Shown: positions 1 to 13,088, counted from the stretch's first letter. The stretch: DNA of 64,000 nt from Phorcus lineatus (GCA_921293015.1 OV121096.1:23137729-23201728); one strand, 5' to 3'. Notes: generated by a model from the letters alone, not told the origin. Made by a program: numbers and translations.

Positions 1-1499
1 CTCAAATTTTGATTGAATATTTTGATTTGATTTGAATCTTTAAGGGTTTTATTTACCACTTAAAAATGCCATGATGTCATGAATATACTTGTCAACCGAA
101 CCGTTCACATAATCAACACATATTTTAATTTGCCATGTCACCTGTAACTTAAACGACCTATCATTCAGACAAGAAAAAACAAAAGAGTAATGGATGGCTG
201 CGCTCGAGTTCACTTTTCTGCACTAATTGACTGGTCCAAATAAACTTAGGCAAATCTTCAAATACAAATTGAAATACTTTTTAACAATATACATATTAAA
301 AGGACTTTAACAACTATTAGAATTAACAATGTGTAGTAATCGTGTTATGCTCCTTTGTCAACATAAACAAAAATAAGACAAATATCTATATATTTACAGA
401 TTAAAATAACTTATGATTTTAATATGTACAGATCATAAATAGCTTTATGTAACACTTGATTAAACAGTATCTGACTCTAAGTTATGACAGTAAACCTTTG
501 CTAGGTATAGATACGTTTGAAAGAGCCTCAAGATCACAAATTTGGCCCATTTCAAGTACTTATCGTGACCTTTACACGAGTATTGTCGCTATACTGAACC
601 GATGAACACTAAGATAATGATTTCCATTAACGTCATGAAATAGAATAACACAAAAGAACTCTATGTCACTTGAGATGTCTTAGGGTGTCTGAAATCACTG
701 TTTTCCTAGTGGTATAGGAGAACTATGAGGGGGGGGGGGGAGAAGAAAGATATGTAAAAGGTCAACTTTGTTTTTAACAGGCAATCGCATATCTAAGTGT
801 AGACTTGTCAAGGATACATGTCAACTTTGTATCCTTCTTCTAAAAACCAACTAGAATAAATTTAGATCATGATATATGTTTCAATGTCAACAATGCAACG
901 GTTTTCTTAATATTACATGCGACACTGTAGTTTCCTGGACTTGTAAATTTAGATTTCCTAAACGAGAATCGAGACTTATAAAATGCTTCTATTCATACAA
1001 AGTTATGGAGAAAGATAAACACCAGCACTCGAAGATTTGTTTTCAGAAAGGATCTGCTATATACGATTAGAACTGGAATCAGATCTAAAACATTTTTATG
1101 AAGCTTCATTTTAGGCGTTTTAAGGCATATGTTTTTATGTAATAGAATTTCGACATTTTTTAAAGTTTTAAAAAGGAAAAAATTGGATACTTAAGTATAG
1201 TAGTAGGTCCCATCATTTTGTTAAAGGGAAATTCCGTGTATCATTTATTTTTCCTTGTTACGTGCCCAAATATCATATGAATATATCTGAAAACCGAAAT
1301 ATAATCAAACGTCCGATTTATAGTAGTTATATTATAAACCTATTAAAATATTCCAGAACCAATCTTTTTGCCTCTTTTACAAAAGTTTCCAATACAATGT
1401 TTGACTAATTTTCGTGACATTGTTCGGTTTTCGATCAGCATAGCGCCTTTATACCTCTATGTTATCACTACACTGGACCTATTAGCATTTGAACGATAC
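1..1499. other. AT-rich non-coding DNA
   Basis: Only short frames (up to 84 codons, low quality) and a poly-G run at 729-740. Nothing else recognised. Confidence 0.6.
729..740 (+). repeat. poly-G run
   Basis: Twelve consecutive G, a rare run in this AT-rich DNA. Confidence 0.95.
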
Positions 1500-1650
1500 T
1501 TTACAGCAGCATTCAGCAGCTGTCAGTTAGTGCTGGTTCCCAAACCTGAGGGTATGGGTTCGAATCCCATACGTGACTCGACCCGCAAAAGTACAAGAAT
1601 TTTGAGTACTCAGATAGTGTGATCCAAAATATAACAATGTCACACTATTG
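1500..1650 (+). mobile_element. tRNA-derived SINE-like fragment
   Basis: A perfect RNA polymerase III B-box GGTTCGAATCC (1557-1567) sits in an ideal T-arm: a 7-base loop closed by a 7-bp stem (1552-1558 with 1566-1572). A weak A-box-like tgtcagttagtgctgg lies about 30 bases upstream. No acceptor stem can be paired, so it is not a tRNA gene. Short hairpins (1614-1648) follow. Confidence 0.5.
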
Positions 1651-4600
1651 ATAAAGTTTGCCAGTTGTGACTCTAGCAACACGCAAGGTTTCTCTTTGAC
1701 CAAAACACTGGGTGAGATTTATGAGCTGTGGGGATTACTCCTGAGGGGTTCGCTACAGTAACGTCATACACCCTTGTCCGTACACTCTGGTATTAGATTG
1801 TGTCGTAAAGACAGACTCATTGCCCTCGAACGTGAACGTGAAACAAGCGTCCGCTCTTCTCATTGGCTGACAGGCTGACCAGTAACTCGGCGAGCTATTA
1901 CCTCATGGCGGGTCCTGGTTTGTAAGTTATGGTTGAGATTTCAAACACCTTACATTTGTCAAAATTTTGATTGTTAGTTGCATCAAATATAGTGTAAATA
2001 ATAATAATTTTGAGGTGTGCCATTACTAGGCTTTTAACATTATTTTGTTTTTATCTGTGTGAGTAGTATTAATGGAGTTAAGACACATTGCCGTTGTTAT
2101 GTATAAATATGAAACCTGCTAGGATCGGCTTCAACGTACGAACTATAATACTTACTGCAATTTTTTAAACGTTATTTGTCTCTTGGATTTGCTCGACGTG
2201 TTTTTCCTTCTGAAATTAAAGGCACCATGTCACGTTTTCTTTGTGAAATAAAGTGATCAAACAAAGTGATAAAGGAATGTTTCAAATTTTACGAAAATCA
2301 GATTTAAACAGTAAAATAATCCTTAAAGAACGTATTAGCTCGGTTACATATGGCAATTCGAACCCCGACTTTCTAAACCAAAGCCGAATGTAATAACCTC
2401 TGACGTCCCCTTCATAATTGTGACTCATACCACTCAATTGTCGAACTCCCTGTTATCTATTAGCAACTTTTTAAAGGTTTCAATATGTTAAATTTCCACA
2501 ACTTTCTAAGTAATTCTTCATATAGAGAATAGATATTTCATAATCCAAAAACGAAATTTTTACTTTACTGGTCAATATAAGTTAGGAATATTTGATTATG
2601 TATGTTTCAGATTTTATCAGAGTTGTAATGAATATATCGATTTCTTTTCATAGCTTGGGGAAAATGTTATATCACAAAAACAATTTTCAGTATATTTCAT
2701 ATTGATGACAAATGGAAACTCCATACAATTAAATAAATCGATTATCTACAAAAATAGGTTTCTGTGAATAGAAAGAAAACCCAGACCCAATATGAATGAA
2801 TGTACAGCCAAGTCTTTATTTAGAAATAAAAGCTATACAAACAAACCAAAATTATAAATTTTCTTTCCTTAAATTTATGAATAGAAACATTTAGCAAAAC
2901 ACGGCAAACAAAGTTAAGCACCTGAAAGTTAAAAATCGAGTATATCTATAGCAGTGTTCAGGTAAAACAATTTCCGTGTTACGAACAAAGGTGTTATTCC
3001 GGTTCTGAACTAGTGAAGCATGTCATATTAATTGGCTATCGTGAATGCAGCAATATGATAGTTAATCCTGCCATCCTAGATGTTTTAAGATGTAATTTCA
3101 TCCTTTGGTATTAAAATCGAAAAATCGTCTTTTAATTGGAATTTGATGTCACTTGTCGATTTCTGGACAATTGTACGAATGGGTAGCCTAAGGCATTAAT
3201 AAAAAAACTTAGCTTGCTATATGATGGGAGAGCTGGCTCCAGTAGTTATCGATAATTATGATGATATCAGATTCATCCCCAGGCCTCTCGCTATGGATTA
3301 TAATGCTCGTGTCAAGCTTTTTGGAAAACAGTTGTTTTACAGGGATCCCAAGGCGGAACTGTTTTAAAACCCTATCGAGCATGTCTTGGACAAAATGTGG
3401 CGACACTTTTGTATAAGACCCACAAAACCTGGGGGAATTGGAAGCAGCTTGACCTGGGAATGCCGAAAGGAGTAGCTGCATTTATTGACATCTTGTTGAT
3501 CCTAAGCTGTTGAATATGTATATTCAATTTACCTTCCTCTGATGAAAGATTCCAAGAACTTGTTCTTAACTCACACTAATGAATATGTGATTTTTTCAAA
3601 TTACACCATTGTCTTCGTGTGTGTCTTGATGCCCACTGCACACCTTATATAAAAATATCTCTTCTGCAACAAATAAAACTAAAATTCTCTTCTTTACATT
3701 TTTCTTTCGTAGAAGTTGGATGTTTAAAATCCACTGCCATGACAAATATCACGGGGTGCTCATTTTTTTGCAATGTATATAAGGAAGGTGCCAACAGTCC
3801 GATATAACGAACAAAATACATAAAAGTGACCAGTAATCATCGCTGGGAAAACAATAAAGTTTTTAATGTAAGTAATAATTACACTGTACCAAATATTGAC
3901 TCCCCCCTTCCTCCTCGTTCATACCATATCCAATTCCCAAAAGATCATCAGTGTTATGTATTCTTGTTTTCTGTGAACTCTTACGTGTATGCACAACTTG
4001 AGTAGCCATCTGATGCTCCTGAATCCAACTTCCCCACCCCCTCCCCGAACAAAAGGATAAAAAAACATCCAAAACCCTAAGAAGTGTACTCAACTTTGTG
4101 TAGTCGTTATGTAGCCCACTGTACTGGCTTTTCAACGATGACATAGCAAGAGCACACCATTATTGTTCCCAACGTGTGTGACTGCATCTGTATGTTATCT
4201 TTATGGCTCGTACTCGTGCCTTCGACACCGAGCCGAGTTTATCTAAACCTACACGCTATTAAACTAAAGTTGTTTATGTATTTTCCATTGCTCCTTTCAT
4301 GGTACAATATAACACATGTAATTGGGCAAGATATAACTGTGAGTTACATTCGCGGGTACAGAATGGGGAATCACCTTTTTGATATCCATAAGCTGATTGG
4401 CTGATTTCAGAGTATCCGTTTATTTGTTCTATAGATCCTCGTACGAGAATGACAACAGCTGCTTTAATGACTTAAAGCAATTCTATTGATTGACTTCAAA
4501 GGTAAGTCATTGATACTCCTTTGAAGATATAAGGATATTTGTTTTATTTTATTTCCCTATTCTTAAACTTAGATAGTTCTTTTCGAATGTTGGGAAAACT

Positions 4601-4853
4601 TCGTCTTGGTGACAGGTTGTAGCACGTTCCACAAGTCTCAAAATTACATCCGTTATGATCACTCTCAGTTGGAAAGTGACTGTGAAATTGTGATACTAAA
4701 TTTATTCTTTGCCAAGACTACGACACAATTGTACCAAAGCTGGAAGTATATCCCCAATGAAGTAAAGTGGTTTTTTTACTGACGATCTTTTGCGACTTGA
4801 AAATAAGATTGTTGTAGATTTCTCTCGATCAGTTGCATAGACGTTATTATCAT
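1651..4853. other. non-coding DNA
   Basis: A GC-richer patch at 1780-1930 has an inverted CCAAT box (1862-1866), but no TATA box or exon could be assigned. The unrecognised frame at 3209-3481 is listed separately. The rest is AT-rich and featureless. Confidence 0.5.
3209..3481 (-). other. unrecognised 90-codon open frame
   Basis: The frame reads AFPGQAASNSPRFCGSYTKV and VKQLFSKKLDTS with balanced composition, unlike the usual AT-driven frames here, and lies in a locally GC-richer block. The plus strand is also partly open over the same stretch. It could be an exon or a decayed transposon fragment. I do not recognise the sequence and give no function. Confidence 0.2.
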
Positions 4854-5001
4854 CAAAAACTGTGTTCCACAGGAGATATCGCTTGTGGTAGATCAAGCGA
4901 TATCTCCTAGGAGATATCGTTTTGACAGTAGATTTTGAACAATGCCCTATTACAGTCAAGTTCATGACATCACAATTGATTTACATCATCAAGTAATGAC
5001 A

Positions 5002-5628
5002 TCACAATGCTATGACGTCATAAACATGATGACTTCACAATGCTATGACATCACTCCACTGAGAGTCTTAGAGTAGTGCAGTGTCCAGGAATACACATTT
5101 TTCACGGAATCGAAATGAAAAATGATTTTGGATGATAAATAGAATCTCACCCTCGTGTCTTCTGATATCAAATATATCAACACTCTTTGATAAAAGTAAA
5201 ATATCCTAAATCACAATGCTATGACGTCATAAACATAATGACTTCACAATGCTATGACATCACTCCACTCAGAGTCTTAGAGTAGTGCAGTGTCCAGGAA
5301 TACACATTTTTCACGGAATCGAAATGAAAAATTATTTTGGATGATAAATAGAATCTCACCCTCGTGTCTTCTGATATCAAATATATCAACACTCTTTGAT
5401 AAAAGTAAAATATCCTAAATCACAATGCTATGACGTCATAAACATAATGACTTCACAATGCTATGACATCACTCCACTCAGAGTCTTAGAGTAGTGCAGT
5501 GTCCAGGAATACACATTTTTCACGGAATCGAAATGAAAAAGGATTTTGGATGATAAATAGAATCTCACCCTCGTGTCTTCTGATATCAAATATATCAACA
5601 CTCTTTGATAAAAGTAAAATATCCTCGG
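5002..5628 (+). repeat. 209-bp tandem repeat, 3 units
   Basis: Units start with tcacaatgctatgacgtcat at 5002, 5211 and 5420, an exact 209-base period, and differ at only a few positions. Each unit carries one TGACGTCA palindrome (5013, 5222, 5431). The near identity means recent local amplification. Confidence 0.92.
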
Positions 5629-5712
5629 CAAGCCTCGGATATTTGTAACTTTTATCAACTCGTGTTGATATATTTGATATCAGAAGACACTTGAGTGAGA
5701 TTCTCTATTTAT
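5553..5712 (+). repeat. long inverted repeat (hairpin) at the foldback element end
   Basis: The left arm (ataaatagaatctcacc... to ...aaaatatcc) is complementary to the right arm (ggatatttgtaac... to ...agattctctatttat) with a few mismatches and a roughly 12-base centre. If transcribed, it would form a stem of about 70 bp. Confidence 0.85.
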
Positions 5713-5879
5713 AAAAAAAATAACCAAATTCTAAATGTAAAATTTCGATACTATTAATGAATTGGTACACCGATTGTAGTTGGACTTCGTTGAGAACCTT
5801 TTATTGCTTTGATATAACATCCTTTTTAACAACAATTGTAACAACATTTGAATGAAAATAAAAGTTCACATTTCATCCA

Positions 5880-5945
5880 CTGACGCGACAGTCTGATAAA
5901 ACGCGAAAAAATAGGTTCGAATCCCGCTAGAGTCAAATTTAAAAA
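5880..5945 (+). mobile_element. B-box-bearing SINE-like fragment
   Basis: GGTTCGAATCC at 5914-5924 without a convincing A-box or tRNA fold. Likely the remnant of a tRNA-headed SINE. Confidence 0.3.
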
Positions 5946-6934
5946 GTTTTTGTTCCTCAGAACACTGTCGATTTTAAAGGAGCACAGAGTATGTTGTTGG
6001 AGTCAGATATGTCAATCTCTATGTGTGGTGTTATTTGATCAGGAAGTAGATGTTGTTTCTGAAAATCAGTATCCCAATGCTTATCAGTTGAGTATAGTGA
6101 CGAAAGTCATGATTTATGATCGAAAACCGGACGAAGGCGCTCCGGTGGCTCAAACGTAAATATGGAAACCCATTTACACTAGTCACAAAGACAAACATGA
6201 GTTGGCAGTGTCAAGTAGGTCATTTAACTAATGTACATGTAATTGGCACCCAGAATTTCGATTGCCTTTACATTAATATGGCCGTTTCCCGAGTATCATT
6301 GACAACAAGAAAATGTCATAATTTGGGCATTTTAGAGATAAAGATGAAAGTTCAGGGAGGCGATTTGAGGACAAATAGCCCTTATCAAATCCATATGAAA
6401 AGTCATAAAACATACTCTGTGTCACTTTAATGAGACTAAAACATTGAGGTTAACGTATTCTGGATCAGAATGTGCAACCTTTTGGTTTCTGTAAAGTGTT
6501 GCGAGAAATTGTTGCTTAATATAAAAAAAGACTCCGTGAATTTCAGGTATTTCAATACGTGTCAAAACACCAATTATGATGGTACTCATTTAAACTATGT
6601 CATTTTAGACATTTAGAAATATTTCCGTAATATTAGTTCATGCAAATTGAATGCAACGTTGCATAAGATACTTCCGGTCTTTTAGAATAAATCTTATAAA
6701 CTGAATACATAGTATATTCGCTTAATATCTTACAAGGAAGACTACCTGAGAGTTGATCGTTAGTAATATCGAGCGAGGTATGTGCATTATCAATGCAATT
6801 GTTGTATTTACGAAATATTGGTGTGCGCCAGTGTCTTTAAGATTCTCAAGGGTTAATGGTAAACCTCGGACCAGATTCCAAAATCATGTACATGAGTACA
6901 TATGACCAGACCTACATTCAGCAAATTGCACGAG

Positions 6935-7290
6935 ACCGACCCTCCATAATCCCACCCGGCGTTTCCGCCCCACAGATGTCTTCCGAGTTGGTGTTTACTT
7001 AACACGTGCAACACGTGTACAGGACACGTCAAGTGATTTTCTACCGGGGCTGGTGTCTGTGGTCTGACTACGCTCATTGATGACAATTGGACGGTGAGAA
7101 GCCGGAATAACACTGCCTCTTCTCATAATACGGCAACATCTGCTTTCTTCACCCTTATTGGTGAGAGAGAGCCGATAGAACGAGAGATATTTGAGAATAC
7201 TGACTATGTTAAAAGTGCTGACAGAGCCTTCTCTGTAGTTGTTGAAATTGCTGGCACAAGAGCTTCGCCAAAGCATTTAAGATCCTATAG
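6935..7290 (+). other. GC-richer island with open frames on both strands
   Basis: A 112-codon plus frame (7094-7432) and a 93-codon minus frame (6995-7276) overlap here. The plus frame starts near cggtgagaag, which could equally be a splice donor. It looks like an exon or promoter island of an undetected gene, but no homology is recognised. Confidence 0.2.
7003..7028 (+). promoter_or_regulatory. double E-box CACGTG cluster
   Basis: CACGTG at 7003-7008 and 7012-7017, 9 bases apart, with a third half-similar site CACGTC at 7024-7029. It lies in a GC-richer 350-base island (6935-7290). Such sites bind bHLH-Zip factors (Myc/Max, USF, Clock type). No exon is recognised beside it. Confidence 0.3.
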
Positions 7291-10200
7291 AGAGTCTTGG
7301 TGCAGCGTATTGTCAAATCGAAACCTGCAGACTGAAAGACATGTATATCCCATTAACTCTAAAAAAAAGAAACTTTCCCTTCATGGTTTATTAAAAATTC
7401 ACAAAAGTGCATGTCTGTTTTTCGCTGGATAAATTCAATATTCGATTTCGGGTAAACGTCAATTTGCAGAACAAACGTTTTGTTGTTGTTTTTAAAAAAG
7501 CGGAAGGTAAATTGTCCGCAAATGCAGTGTTCAAAAGCTTTCAGTAACCCCTTAATCGGTTTATCCACACGACACACTGAGTTTACGCTCGAATAATTGC
7601 TTTAAAAGTAGTCTAACAGACAGTAGTAGATAAACCCCTCACCCTCTCCCCCACCCTCCAAAAAAAATATTAAAGAAAGACAGAACGAAAACAAAAAACA
7701 AACAAGTAAAAACAAAATTCCTCTTTTGTAAACAACATGGTTCAACTACCCGCTGAGGATAAATACATTCTTGTAAGATATTATCAATATTTGCAGGGAG
7801 TACTCTGGATTATACCGATTACAGCCTGATTTGTCAAATTTTCATAACACGCGTTCCTTTAACCCGTTGAGTAGGATAAATAGTTAAATACATTTTTGCA
7901 AGATAGTGTCATTCCTTGAGAAAACAATCTCTGTATTCCATCTCTCAAGTTTTCATAGCCCGACTCCCAAAGATCGCTTTTAGATTTAAGACCGTTATCC
8001 AGACTGACTTAACGGAACAGCTCCATTTGTGAGTTACAGTTGTTATCGTCGTTTCCAGTCTACGCGGGAGGATAACATCTGGTAGTCGGTTTAAACCTTT
8101 CTAAATCTTGAAGTAGAATTAGGCTGAGAATAAAGTAATAAGTATAATGGAATTGTCAAAAGCTAGGAAACTCTCATCAACCAAACACCCCTTCGGTCTA
8201 TTTGGTATAGCCCATCGTTATATAAGCTTATTAATTGCTAAGGTCATTAAATAACTGCTGTTTACTACTCATAAATTTGAAATTCGTCGGATATGTGACA
8301 GTTGTTTCGAGATGCACAGTGTATTTTAGAAATTGAGAGAGGAGTAGAAACACGATTCTTAAAGATATATTTTATAGCAACTTAATGTTGTCAGCCCTCG
8401 AAACGTAGAATAAACACACAAAAACAAACAATTTAGGATTCATTTCATGTTTGTATATGAATTCTATGAAACCTTATGCAACATAAAATATTGATTCTAC
8501 AGTCGCGATATTAGCTAAAAGACACTATCAGTGCATGATTTTATCAATGGAGAAATTTTGAAAAAGGAAATATTGTTTTCACAACATCTTACAAAAATTG
8601 ACGTACAAAAAAAATAAATATTAAGGTAGTAAAATCCCTTTGGGGTTGAAATGTGATTTAAAGAAAGTACTAATATTCGTGTCTGTACATGTACGCAAAC
8701 TAGATCGCCGAAACGGGAAATCACCTTCGTCGGGAGATGATTCCAAGGCGTCCAACCATTGGTTGATACTAGCTGTTTTTAACCAATGAAATCACTCTCA
8801 GATACTGATACAAACATGGAAATGTATCTAATAATATTATGAAAAGACATGCATTTGTTTTCTTGAATAACGACATTGTTGTTAACACTTGAGGAAAAAC
8901 ATATTTTTTTAATATGGAAGGTCACGTTTTTTTGTGAGTATTTTGTGATGAAGTGATATGAATTTTCTTTTTAAATTTAAGTATACCTATTACGAAATAA
9001 AAAGCAAAATGTTTTTAAAAGTTTATATAAGAGGTTTTAAGATTATACATAATGCTAAAAGTAAAATTTCTTCTCTTTCAGCTTACTTTGAATAAAGGTA
9101 CTAATGCTTTAATAATTTATTTTTCTATAATTTTATACTACGCATGCTTTTGATATATCATTTCTTTTAAATCAATATTTTCAGTCTTCAAATGATATGA
9201 TATGATAAGTATCAGAAAATATAAGACAAAAATTGTCAATAATCTAATCGATGCGCCTTCTCTCGTCTGAGTCGAGAAAGAGTGACACATATATTTGTAT
9301 TGATGATAATCATAAATGAATCTAGTGTACTTCTCCGCCGGATATTCTTATTTAACATGAAGATACGACACATAGATTCATAATTAATATTATAATTTCT
9401 ATGAAGATACTTTATGATCTTTCTCTAGAATAATCATGCAAAATTACTAACTTTTCACAATTTAGTTTATAATGACATATTGTCGTCTCATGATGTCTGT
9501 ATCAAGAAACGAGATAAACAATTTTAAATGTAAATTGACAAAAATAATTTTCAAACTAATTTTTATAATCTTCTTATGAGATCTTGAACATGTAAAGACA
9601 CGTGTTAATATAATATGATGAAGTAAATTTTCTGATTTTAATATGGTAATAATTTTAATGGAATAAGTATTACAAGAAACATATATTCAACTGTTATTAT
9701 ATTGATCCTCAGTAATGAAAACAAAAGGTTCCTAACCCAAAATATACGACTTTTACTGTGCCATACCTTATGTTACACAACGTTGGTTATGAAACAGTAT
9801 GTGAGAATTTGCATAATTACTGGAACACAATCGTGCACTAGTGATTTTTATCTATGACAGACTTGCAGTCACATGTAAACTAACCCATCAGGAAACCCCT
9901 AAAGGATGCATTTGCTATTAATCAGTGTTTATCATCACACCCCAATCCCATATTTGATGTCGTAATTTTAAAGAAATGCCTCACATACTACAAGAAGTTT
10001 TAATTTTCAAGAATAAAAGTAAATACCTATCAAAAGCGACAAGTTTTACACGGCCATTTTTCCTTCAATGAAACGATAAATTTAAGGTTATTTAATCCCG
10101 GAAATTAAGCTTTGTACAAAAGGGCAATTCATCAACTGTCGTCATGAAATTCGTAAAAGATGTGCCAACTGTATTTCCGTGTTGTTTTACATAAGTGTAA

Positions 10201-10505
10201 TCTATTTCGACAAAATAAACAATCTTCTCGTGTCTATTTATACAACGCTGTGAATCTGATTGGTCAAACATCTCTTTCCTGTTTCCATGTAAAGATAGCA
10301 TCGTTTTGGATAGATCATTTATTTTTAGAAACATATTTCAATCTTCGACAGTTCAAAGCAATGGTTTACTGAAGGGCACATTAACGACACGTCAATTTAG
10401 TATCCTGCACATTATTTTGATAGCTCTGTGTTTCACGATATTTATCGTCGTTTTGTGCCTAATTTTGATGAAATATTAAAATATTTAGATTGTAAATATG
10501 GGTAT

Positions 10506-10885
10506 TTATCATCCAAAACTGTGTTCCACAGGAGATATCGCTTTTTGAAGATCAAGCGATATCTCCTAGGAGATATCGTTTTTGACAGTAGTTTTTTTAC
10601 AATGCCCTATTACAGTCAAGTTCATGACATCACAATTGTTTTTCATCAAGTAATGACATCACAATGGTATGACGTCATAAACATGACGACGTCACAATGC
10701 TTTGGCATCGACACACTGAGAGTCTTAGAGTAGTGCAGTGTTCAGAAATATTCATTTTTCACCGAATCGAAATGAAAAATGATTTCTGATGATAAATATA
10801 ATCTCACCCTCGTGTCTTTTGATATCAAATATATCAACACTCGTTGATAAAAGTAAAAATACACTTTGGTGAGATTCTCTATATC
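10506..10885 (+). mobile_element. second copy of the foldback element
   Basis: The order matches the 4.85-5.71 kb element: atccaaaactgtgttccac, palindromic head (22-bp palindrome at 10557-10578), acaatgccctattacagtcaa, a TGACGTCA at 10670-10677, gagtcttagagtagtgcagtg and the gatatcaaatatatcaacac arm. Only one internal unit is present and most of the second hairpin arm is lost (only ttggtgagattctctat remains). Confidence 0.78.
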
Positions 10886-11194
10886 TTAATTGAATATAAA
10901 TGTGAGTTTCGGAAGGGCTTCTCAAATCATTCTACGACAGAAAAATCATTGTTCTTAGTTTGTAAATGGATGGGAAAGTACTGGAGCTAGTATACAACCC
11001 CGATTAACACCTTTAAAGGGATTGGAGTGTTTGGATTTGTAAAACCCGATTAAATAAAAATATTACGTAATTTACAAAAATATTAGTATGTGATAAAGAC
11101 TCCATCCATGATTTGAATGAACTCTTAGGAATTTGAGATTGATTTACAACCGTCAATTTTACTTCTATACCTCTATATTCCGAAAAGTGATACC

Positions 11195-11465
11195 TGGGTT
11201 TATCATCTGAAAATGTGTTTCAAGGTTGTGTGATTCAAAATATATCGCTTTTAGGAGAGAAAAACAGTATTTTTTACAAATAACCTGCCATCATGAACAT
11301 GAATGCATAATGCTTTTACATCATCAAGTAATGACTCTTAAGTATTTGAAGACAAATACTACAATAAATCAAGAGACATAATCAAGAATGTTTTGGATGA
11401 TGAAAATAACCTCACTTTTGAGTCTTATGATATCAAATACAGTGAATACTATTATTCAACCTTTG
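11195..11465 (+). mobile_element. decayed copy of the foldback element
   Basis: Recognisable blocks in the same order: tttatcatctgaaaatgtgttt, atatatcgcttttaggaga, acatcatcaagtaatgac, ttttggatgatgaaaataacctcac and tcttatgatatcaaatac. It is heavily diverged, hence old. Confidence 0.5.
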
Positions 11466-11997
11466 GTTACATTTTGTTTAGTTGTAGACAGATTAATACT
11501 GTAGGCCGAATGAGAAAAGACCATACCTTAACTATAAAATCTCTATAACAGATCTAGTTATAAATTTACGGCGAAAACCAGCCGTTTGAAGACTAAATTT
11601 GAGGAATCCTTATTCATTTTTAATCTGAATTTGTTTTCTTTACGCATTTATGATATATGAGGTACAAATAGGTATTCTGTAAGAAATGCATGTGCAAATT
11701 GAGAGAAACAATACGAAATGTGGAATCTTTATTACAACGATACACAAACGCCTTGGTACATTAGATTGATTTATATTGGTCGCTATGCTTTTTTAAGCAA
11801 CGAGTCAGAAGAAAACATCATGTAAAGATAAGTTAAAATATTTACTACTGGAAATGTACTTGAAAAAACCTCATAATGGAGAACTTCATAATCTCAGAAC
11901 ATAACGAGACCACTATGCTTATGACATCATTGCATGTCTAAAAGAGAGACGTACAGAAGGACAGAAAATATGCCTCCCTTTCGACGCTCAGATACAG

Positions 11998-12027
11998 TGA
12001 CGTCACGAAAAGTGTTTTCTGACGTCA
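11998..12027 (+). promoter_or_regulatory. pair of CRE palindromes TGACGTCA
   Basis: TGACGTCA at 11998-12005 and 12020-12027, 22 bases apart, within a short GC-richer block (11980-12060). The near-equal spacing to the 12351/12372 pair (21) is about two helical turns. Confidence 0.38.
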
Positions 12028-12350
12028 CAGACGACGAAATACGGAAGCTCGAGCTGAAACATTCGTGAAAAAAGTGATATATGCACATGTGTAATATCAA
12101 AAACATGTCAGCTCGTAATTAACCATATGGTTAATAAATAGAGGATATTTGTAATTTTTCGTCGAATACCATATTTCACCGAGTGAAACAGAAAGTTATA
12201 TTTTCACGTATGTAAATAAATAATTTTCTGCTTTTCTTTGAGGAGAAATTTGAAATACTATAATATAAACTATATTTCAACAAAACGTCGGAAATGACTT
12301 CAACTTTATGAATAGAATAGTCAGATCGCTTTGTTTTCACTCTTGTCTTA

Positions 12351-12379
12351 TGACGTCATTCAATTATATTTTGACGTCA
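12351..12379 (+). promoter_or_regulatory. pair of CRE palindromes TGACGTCA
   Basis: TGACGTCA at 12351-12358 and 12372-12379, 21 bases apart. They match the full CREB/ATF site. No transcription unit is visible nearby, so function is unproven. Confidence 0.35.
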
Positions 12380-12399
12380 TGAATAATTTCATATGAATA

Positions 12400-13088
12400 T
12401 AAAGTTATGTCACTGACTAAAATCGCATTGTTATTTCATTCAGTGTAAATACCGATTTTATTACCGATTAATCGCGTATTTCCTCATTGAAAATGTTATT
12501 TATGATGATATAAAGTAAAGATGAATGAAACATGGTTTAATACGTAACAGACTAAATACAGGAACTAGAGGTGAAACAATCAATGCTAGACAAAGGATAT
12601 ATCTACATGTGCAAATATCAAATATATGTCACTGCTCATGATTTACATTACGGGTAATAAATGACGATATCATGTAAGGTGACAGAGATACAAAGAAACA
12701 TTGGTTCTGACACAGTGACATTCGATCATATCCGTGTAAGTAAATAGGGAAATCGGTTATCAAAACATAAGCAATAAGATCACCAGATGTCGCATAGATA
12801 TTATTAGAGGAAAAAAAATATTTTTATATATTCCTTCGTTTATTTATGATATATCAGTTGATGTACACAAAATAAGTGATGCGTATTGCTGTTGTAAACG
12901 TTTTTACAGCATGTACAATATGGGTATGTCAATGATTATGTAGAATTATTATATTCTGCAATGAAGTTTGTAATTTCGGATTTTGCAAATGATTTAGACC
13001 GTTGCGAACAAGGAATCGTCATATAAATGGCTTTTGGGATGAATATTCAAGTAGACTAAAGAGAATCAAAATCAGAATTGGTATTTTT
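12400..13088. other. AT-rich non-coding DNA
   Basis: No feature recognised between the CRE pairs and the 177-bp duplication. Confidence 0.5.

Larger units (their letters stand above)
4854..5712 (+). mobile_element. foldback element: palindromic head, 209-bp triplicate, hairpin tail
   Basis: The head carries a 15-bp inverted repeat (4871-4885 with 4894-4908) that runs into a perfect 22-bp palindrome at 4898-4919 centred on CCTAGG. Three 209-bp tandem units follow (5002-5210, 5211-5419, 5420-5628), then a large inverted repeat at 5553-5712 whose arms (about 70 bases) meet at CGGCAAGCCTCGG. No coding capacity. A related single-unit copy lies at 10506-10885. It fits a non-autonomous foldback or MITE-like DNA element. 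Terminal duplications were not identified, so the ends are approximate. Confidence 0.6.
5946..10505. other. non-coding DNA between foldback copies
   Basis: Apart from the island at 6935-7290, no gene, RNA or repeat structure was recognised. 8800-9900 is especially AT-rich. Confidence 0.55.

Noticed and set aside
1540-1580. tRNA gene at the perfect T-arm
   Set aside because: No 7-bp acceptor stem or D-arm pairing could be made. Best read as a SINE head.
1780-1930. GC-richer patch with an inverted CCAAT box as a promoter
   Set aside because: No TATA or initiator, no exon and no convincing donor follow. Too weak to list as a promoter.
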